Shown: piece after piece, positions 5,685-9,814 of the stretch
Numbering within the stretch: position 1 is the first letter of the stretch
Layout: each line of letters opens with the position of its first letter
Assembly (NCBI GenBank): GCA_050330975.1
Contig: JBHJHK010000163.1
Span: 1-9,814 of the forward strand
Length of the DNA: 9,814 bases
Direction: 5' to 3'
Origin: JBHJHK01 sp050330975
GTDB taxonomy: Bacteria; Pseudomonadota; Gammaproteobacteria; Competibacterales; Competibacteraceae
Position numbers and translations under genes: made by a program
The notes under the pieces: model-generated
What the model was told of the DNA's origin: nothing
Seen by the model: the letters and a program-made list of their open reading frames with translations, nothing else
The model's database searches: none

Positions 5685-7019
5685 ATGTCTTTCCTCGAAG
5701 AACTACAATGGCGCGGCCTGTTGCACCAAACGGCCGGCGCCGGCGTCGAACACCACCTCCAGACCCCCAGGGTGGGCTACTGCGGCTTTGACCCCACCAA
5801 AGCAAGCCTCACCATTGGCAACTTCATCGCCATTAAACTATTGATGCACTGGCAGCGGGCCGGCCACACCCCCATCGTCCTCATGGGGGGGGGCACCGGC
5901 CTCATCGGCGACCCTTCGGGCAAAGACGCCGAGCGCCAGCTCCTCTCCCGAGAAGAAGTGGCGGCCAACATCGCCGGCCAACGGCGGATCTTTGAGACCC
6001 TGTTGGATTTTTCCCCGTCGCTTTCCAACCGGGCCATCATCGTCAACAACGACGATTGGCTGGGGCGCTTGGGCTACATCGACGTGCTGCGGGACATCGG
6101 CAAGTACTTTTCCGTCAATGCCATGATTCAAAAGGACTCGGTGCGGGATCGGTTGCACAACCGAGAGCAGGGTATCAGCTATACCGAGTTCAGCTACATG
6201 ATTCTCCAGGCCTACGATTTTCTCCATCTCTACCGCCACCATGGCTGTACCGTCCAGATCGCTGGGTCGGATCAATACGGCAACATCACCGGTGGGATGG
6301 ATTTGATCCGTCGCCTGGCCGGCGAGGTCACCTTTGAGGGCGAGGGGGGTGGGGAAAAACTCAGCTGTGATGGGATCACGAATCGGGCCTTTGGCATCAC
6401 TAACCCCCTGGTGACCCGGTCCGACGGCCAGAAGATCGGCAAGACCGCCGACGGGGCCATCTGGCTCACCGCCGATCGCACTAGCCCCTACCGCTTCTAC
6501 CAGTACTGGATCAACGTCGAAGACGTGGACGTGGAGCGCTTTTTGCGCTGGTTCACCTTTTTGGACCCACAAGCGTTGGCAGCGGTGATGGAAGAGCAGC
6601 GGGCTGCCCCCCACCTGCGGCCGGCCCAGCGGACCCTGGCGGGGCATATCACCCAGTTGCTCCACGGCGAAGGGGCCACTGCCGCCGTGGAGCAGGCCTC
6701 CCAGGTGTTGTTTGGCAAGGGGGAGCTGCGCTCCCTGTCCCCGGAGCTTTTGCAAGACGTGTTTGCCGACGTGCCCCACTCCGAGCATCCCAAGGACCAG
6801 CTGTCCGGGGAGGGGTTGGCCTTGGTGGACCTTTTGCCCGCCACATCACTGGCGGAGTCCAAGCGCCAGGCCCGGGAGTTTTTGGCCAATGGCGCCGTGG
6901 CCGTCAACGGCGAGCGGGTGGAGGCCGACACTCGCCTCCAGGCCGAGCAACTCCTCCACGGCAGCTGGATTTTGCTCCGCCGGGGCAAGCGCCACTGGCA
7001 CGCCACCCGCTGGCGCTGA
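5685..7019 (+). CDS. tyrS: tyrosyl-tRNA synthetase (TyrRS)
   Basis: A cytoplasmic class I aminoacyl-tRNA synthetase that charges tRNA-Tyr using ATP. The 444-residue product has the family order: YCGFDPTKASLTIGNF (32-47), MGGGTGLIGDPSGKDAER (67-84), DIGKYFSVNAMIQK (137-150), EQGISYTEFSY (161-171), QIAGSDQYGNITGGMDL (191-207), the KMSKS-equivalent KIGKT (250-254) and a C-terminal S4-like RNA-binding region from about 380. The HIGH-equivalent motif reads TIGN (43-46), so the first His is Thr. Gly-rich residues 213-229 form a small insertion relative to E. coli TyrRS, which is 424 residues. The ATG at 5685 fits the family N-terminus, though no Shine-Dalgarno is evident. It has its own promoter, and recQ starts 6 nt after its stop. 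Confidence 0.97.
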   Translation: MSFLEELQWRGLLHQTAGAGVEHHLQTPRVGYCGFDPTKASLTIGNFIAIKLLMHWQRAGHTPIVLMGGGTGLIGDPSGKDAERQLLSREEVAANIAGQRRIFETLLDFSPSLSNRAIIVNNDDWLGRLGYIDVLRDIGKYFSVNAMIQKDSVRDRLHNREQGISYTEFSYMILQAYDFLHLYRHHGCTVQIAGSDQYGNITGGMDLIRRLAGEVTFEGEGGGEKLSCDGITNRAFGITNPLVTRSDGQKIGKTADGAIWLTADRTSPYRFYQYWINVEDVDVERFLRWFTFLDPQALAAVMEEQRAAPHLRPAQRTLAGHITQLLHGEGATAAVEQASQVLFGKGELRSLSPELLQDVFADVPHSEHPKDQLSGEGLALVDLLPATSLAESKRQAREFLANGAVAVNGERVEADTRLQAEQLLHGSWILLRRGKRHWHATRWR

Positions 7020-7025
7020 TCCCCT

Positions 7026-8906
7026 GTGATTGGCAAAGCCCCCTCTTCGGCCCGGGCCTCGGCCCAGGGGGTGTTGAAAACCGTGTTCGGTTACACCCAG
7101 TTCCGCGGCCAGCAGCAGGCGGTGGTGGAACGGGTCATCGAGGGGGGCGACGCCTTGGTGCTGATGCCCACCGGGGGCGGCAAGTCGTTGTGCTACCAGG
7201 TGCCCGCTCTGGTGCGCCCCGGCACCGCCGTGGTGGTGTCCCCCCTCATCGCCCTCATGGAAGACCAGGTCCACGCCCTGCGCCAGCTGGGGGTCAAGGC
7301 GGCCTATTTGAACTCCAGTCTTGAACACGGCAAAGTCCGGGCCGTGGAACAAAGCCTGGTGGAGGGCACCTTGGATTTGCTCTACGTGGCCCCCGAGCGC
7401 TTGGTCACCGAGCGCTGTTTGACCCTCCTGCGCCGCATTCCCCTGGCGTTGTTTGCCATCGACGAGGCCCATTGCGTCTCCCAGTGGGGCTTTGATTTTC
7501 GCCCCGAATACACCCAACTCAGCTGTTTGCCCGAGCATTTCCCCGGGGTGCCCCGCATCGCCCTCACCGCCACCGCCGACGCCACCACCCGGGAAGATAT
7601 TCGCCACCAGCTGTCCTTGGGGTCGGCGGAGGTCTTTCTGTCCAGCTTTGACCGCCCCAACATCACCTACCAGGTGCTCCCCAAGCAGCAACCCCGCCAG
7701 CAGTTGTTGGCCTTTTTGGCGGGCCAACGGGGCGCGGCGGGCATTGTTTATTGTTTGGCCCGCAAGACCGTGGATGCCACGGCCCAGTGGCTCGCCGAGG
7801 CCGGTTACCCGGCCTTGCCCTACCACGCCGGCCTCGACGCCGCCACCCGCCGCCGCCATCAGCGGCGCTTTTTGCGGGAAGAGGGGGTGATCATGGTGGC
7901 CACGGTGGCCTTTGGCATGGGTATCGACAAGCCCGATGTGCGGTTTGTGGCCCACCTAGACCTCCCCAAGAGCCTGGAGGGCTACTACCAGGAAACCGGC
8001 CGGGCCGGGCGCGATGGGCTGCCGGCGGAGGCCTGGTTGGCCTATGGCTTGAGCGACGCCGTGGGGGTGCGCAAGCTCCTCGCGGAATCCACGGCGCCGG
8101 AGCGGCAAAAGCGCATCGAACGCCAAAAGCTAGACGCCATGCTGGGCTATTGCGAAACCACCCGCTGCCGGCGCCAGGTGTTGCTGCACTACTTCGGCGA
8201 AGACCACCCCGGGGGGTGCGGCCGCTGTGACACCTGTCTCGAACCCCCCGCCACCTGGGACGCCACGGTGGTGGCCCAAAAGGCGTTGTCCTGTGTCTAC
8301 CGCACTGGCCAGCGCTTTGGGGTGGGCTATTTGGTGGACGTGCTCATGGGCAAGGACAACGAGCGCATCCGTCGCTTCAACCACCACCAGGTCTCCACCT
8401 TTGCCATTGGCCAGGAGTTATCGGCCTCGGAGTGGCGGACGGTATACCGCCAGTTGGTGGCCCTGGGGCTGTTGACGGTGGATGTGGGGGGATACGGCGG
8501 GCTACAGCTTACGGCGGTGGCCAGACCCGTGCTGCGGGGAGAACAGACCCTCCACCTGCGCCAAGAGGCCCCCAGGGCCAAGGCTCCGCCACCGGCCGTG
8601 GCCACCGCCCCGCGTCCCGGGGTCGAGACCCTGGACGACGAAGGGCGCGGATTGTGGGAGGCCCTGCGCCAGTGCCGCCTCGCCCTGGCCAAGGAGCAAG
8701 GGGTGCCCCCCTATGTGATCTTCCACGATGCCACCTTGCTGGACATGGTGGCCCGCCGCCCGGCGACCCTGGAGGCGTTTGGCCAAGTGGCCGGGGTGGG
8801 CCAGCGCAAGCGCGAGCGCTACGGCGAGGCGTTTTTGGCCGTCATCGCCGCCCACGACCCGGGGCGGGCGGGGGCATCTCGAGGGGACCGGCCAATGACG
8901 CCGTGA
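7026..8906 (+). CDS. recQ: ATP-dependent DNA helicase RecQ
   Basis: A 3'-5' superfamily 2 DNA helicase used in recombination and repair of stalled forks. The 626-residue product (E. coli RecQ has 609) shows FGYTQFRGQQQAVV (21-34), Walker A MPTGGGKSLCYQVPAL (47-62), SPLIALMEDQV (72-82), DEAH with the aromatic loop IDEAHCVSQWGFDFRPEY (145-162), TATAD (181-185), ATVAFGMGIDKPDVRFV (292-308) and the motif VI stretch YYQETGRAGRDGLPAEA (320-336). The zinc-binding RQC cysteines are C381, C398, C401 and C404. A winged-helix region follows to about 505, and an HRDC domain lies at about 536-612 (GVPPYVIFHDATLLDM). All parts look intact. The GTG at 7026 gives the normal N-terminal length. There is no clear ribosome-binding site and only a 6-nt gap to tyrS, so translational coupling and co-transcription are likely. 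Confidence 0.97.
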   Translation: MIGKAPSSARASAQGVLKTVFGYTQFRGQQQAVVERVIEGGDALVLMPTGGGKSLCYQVPALVRPGTAVVVSPLIALMEDQVHALRQLGVKAAYLNSSLEHGKVRAVEQSLVEGTLDLLYVAPERLVTERCLTLLRRIPLALFAIDEAHCVSQWGFDFRPEYTQLSCLPEHFPGVPRIALTATADATTREDIRHQLSLGSAEVFLSSFDRPNITYQVLPKQQPRQQLLAFLAGQRGAAGIVYCLARKTVDATAQWLAEAGYPALPYHAGLDAATRRRHQRRFLREEGVIMVATVAFGMGIDKPDVRFVAHLDLPKSLEGYYQETGRAGRDGLPAEAWLAYGLSDAVGVRKLLAESTAPERQKRIERQKLDAMLGYCETTRCRRQVLLHYFGEDHPGGCGRCDTCLEPPATWDATVVAQKALSCVYRTGQRFGVGYLVDVLMGKDNERIRRFNHHQVSTFAIGQELSASEWRTVYRQLVALGLLTVDVGGYGGLQLTAVARPVLRGEQTLHLRQEAPRAKAPPPAVATAPRPGVETLDDEGRGLWEALRQCRLALAKEQGVPPYVIFHDATLLDMVARRPATLEAFGQVAGVGQRKRERYGEAFLAVIAAHDPGRAGASRGDRPMTP

Positions 8907-8960
8907 CGCACTGGCCATTTTGTAATAAATTGTCTTGCATTGTGATGGGGTGGAGTGGCG
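8907..8960. other. AT-rich convergent gap between recQ and the oxidoreductase gene
   Basis: Fifty-four bases separate the two convergent stop codons. The stretch is clearly more AT-rich than its surroundings. I see no hairpin plus T-run on either strand and no RNA gene. Confidence 0.6.
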
Positions 8961-9814
8961 CTATTCTCCCCAGGGCTCCAGTTGGCGTAGGGCCTGGAGC
9001 AATGCGCCTTCAAAGGCATCCACCGCTCCATCCCTCGCCCCTGAGACGGGGAGTTCCCCCAGGGCGTCCAAGGCGGCGTTGACGTCCTTCTCCAGGATGG
9101 CCATGGTGTTGTCACAGGCGTAGCCCTCCCTGGCCCAGGAGATGGTGGCGAAGTGGTCGCCAAACCAGGTAGCCCCGGAACTCTGGGCCATGACCTGGCG
9201 CAAGACCTCGGGGTCGATCCCCAATGCCTTGGCCCGGGCCAAGGTGCGGCGCACCGCCACCACGCTGGTGGCGGCGACGAAGTTGTTGAGCACCTTGACG
9301 GTCATCCCCGCCCCCAGGGGGCCCAGGTGGTGGATGTGACGTCCCATGGCCGCCAGGGCGGGTTGTACCGCCGCCACCGCTGCAGCACTGCCCCCCACCA
9401 TAAACGTCAAGTTGCCGTCCACGGCGCCCATGGGGGCGCCCGACATGGGGGCGTCTACCAGGGCCACGTCCTCGGGTAGTCGCCGCCGCAGGTGGGGGAG
9501 AAAACGGGGGGACAGGGTGGAGCTCACGACCAGGAGTCGGGGATAGGGCGGGGCGTTGAACAAGCCCCGGGGGCCAAAGCACAACACTTCGGTTTGGGAG
9601 GCGTCCCGCACCACGCTGATGACGCCCTCCACCGTCCGGGCAAAGACCGTGGGGTCTTCCTCCATTTGGGGGGCGAAGTCGGCGAATTCCCCCGCTGGAC
9701 GGATGTCGAGGCCTCGCACCGGGAATCCCGCCGCCCACAACCGTCTGGCCATGGGCAACCCCATGGCGCCGCAACCGGCGACGCCCCAGGGGCGGGGGTA
9801 GGAGGTGGGTGGGT
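8961..9814 (-). CDS. NAD(P)-dependent oxidoreductase, 3-hydroxyisobutyrate dehydrogenase family (5' end outside window)
   Basis: A beta-hydroxyacid dehydrogenase of the family that oxidises 3-hydroxyisobutyrate or reduces tartronate or succinic semialdehyde-type substrates with NAD(P). The frame is open from the right edge with no start codon before the ATG at 9764. The residues before that ATG (WGVAGCGAMGLPMARRL) complete the GxGxMG Rossmann motif, so the true start lies beyond base 9814. Numbering from that ATG, the family substrate-binding motif DAPMSGAPMGAVDGNLTFMV is at 104-123, the catalytic lysine is K157 in GAGMTVKVLNNFVAA, and K226 lies in the conserved EKDVNAALDA. The stop is TAG (8961-8963). 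The gene converges on recQ. The exact substrate is not readable. A metabolic link to the RutE-like reductase (both handle C3-C4 semialdehyde chemistry) is speculation. Confidence 0.9.
   Translation of the reverse strand, partial: PPTSYPRPWGVAGCGAMGLPMARRLWAAGFPVRGLDIRPAGEFADFAPQMEEDPTVFARTVEGVISVVRDASQTEVLCFGPRGLFNAPPYPRLLVVSSTLSPRFLPHLRRRLPEDVALVDAPMSGAPMGAVDGNLTFMVGGSAAAVAAVQPALAAMGRHIHHLGPLGAGMTVKVLNNFVAATSVVAVRRTLARAKALGIDPEVLRQVMAQSSGATWFGDHFATISWAREGYACDNTMAILEKDVNAALDALGELPVSGARDGAVDAFEGALLQALRQLEPWGE

Noticed and set aside
7851..7873. CGCCGC/GCGGCG hairpin followed by C and T5 within recQ
   Set aside because: It is a weaker terminator-like fold than the one at 3594-3621, with a short T-run and ordinary Arg-rich codons. 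Chance is likely in GC-rich coding DNA.
1..9814. tRNA, rRNA, CRISPR arrays, insertion sequences, phage or defence genes
   Set aside because: None were recognised on either strand. Apart from the 116-bp repeat pair and the 13-bp duplication, no other substantial repeats were noticed by eye.

Overview
This is a GC-rich bacterial window with strong G/C at third codon positions (many CCC, GGG and GCC codons). It has sigma70-like promoters of the TTGCCA-N17-TAGAAT or TAAGAT type, a TRAP transporter, a RutE-type reductase and an E. coli-type three-domain RecQ. Together these suggest a Gram-negative proteobacterium, perhaps a gammaproteobacterium. That placement is inference.

Region 1 (1-5601) is a TRAP-transporter cassette of the TAXI class. 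It holds the 3' end of one TAXI solute-binding protein gene (1-162), a full fused DctQM permease (194-2365), a RutE/malonic-semialdehyde-reductase-like flavoprotein (2426-3019), and a second binding-protein gene (3310-5601). The second binding protein is the standout. One exported 763-residue polypeptide joins an N-terminal ABC-type Leu/Ile/Val-binding-protein-like (type I periplasmic) domain to a C-terminal TAXI domain. Its last part shares a perfect 116-bp repeat with the gene fragment at the window start, and identity ends abruptly afterwards, which points to recent recombination or gene conversion between paralogues.

The fusion gene also has unusual control sequences. A good promoter (3031-3059) is followed by a structured leader, then an intrinsic terminator (3161-3199) whose left arm could alternatively pair with an upstream copy of the same hexamer (attenuator logic). 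A strong Shine-Dalgarno precedes the GTG start at 3310. A second, near-perfect intrinsic terminator (8-bp stem, 4-nt loop, T8) lies inside the coding sequence at 3594-3621.

Region 2 (5608-8906) is a housekeeping pair. tyrS is driven by a promoter that resembles the one before the fusion gene (27 of 35 positions). recQ begins 6 nt after the tyrS stop and is probably co-transcribed.

Region 3 (8961-9814, minus strand) is a 3-hydroxyisobutyrate-dehydrogenase-family oxidoreductase, convergent with recQ. It runs off the right edge of the window: its Rossmann glycine motif lies upstream of the first in-window ATG.
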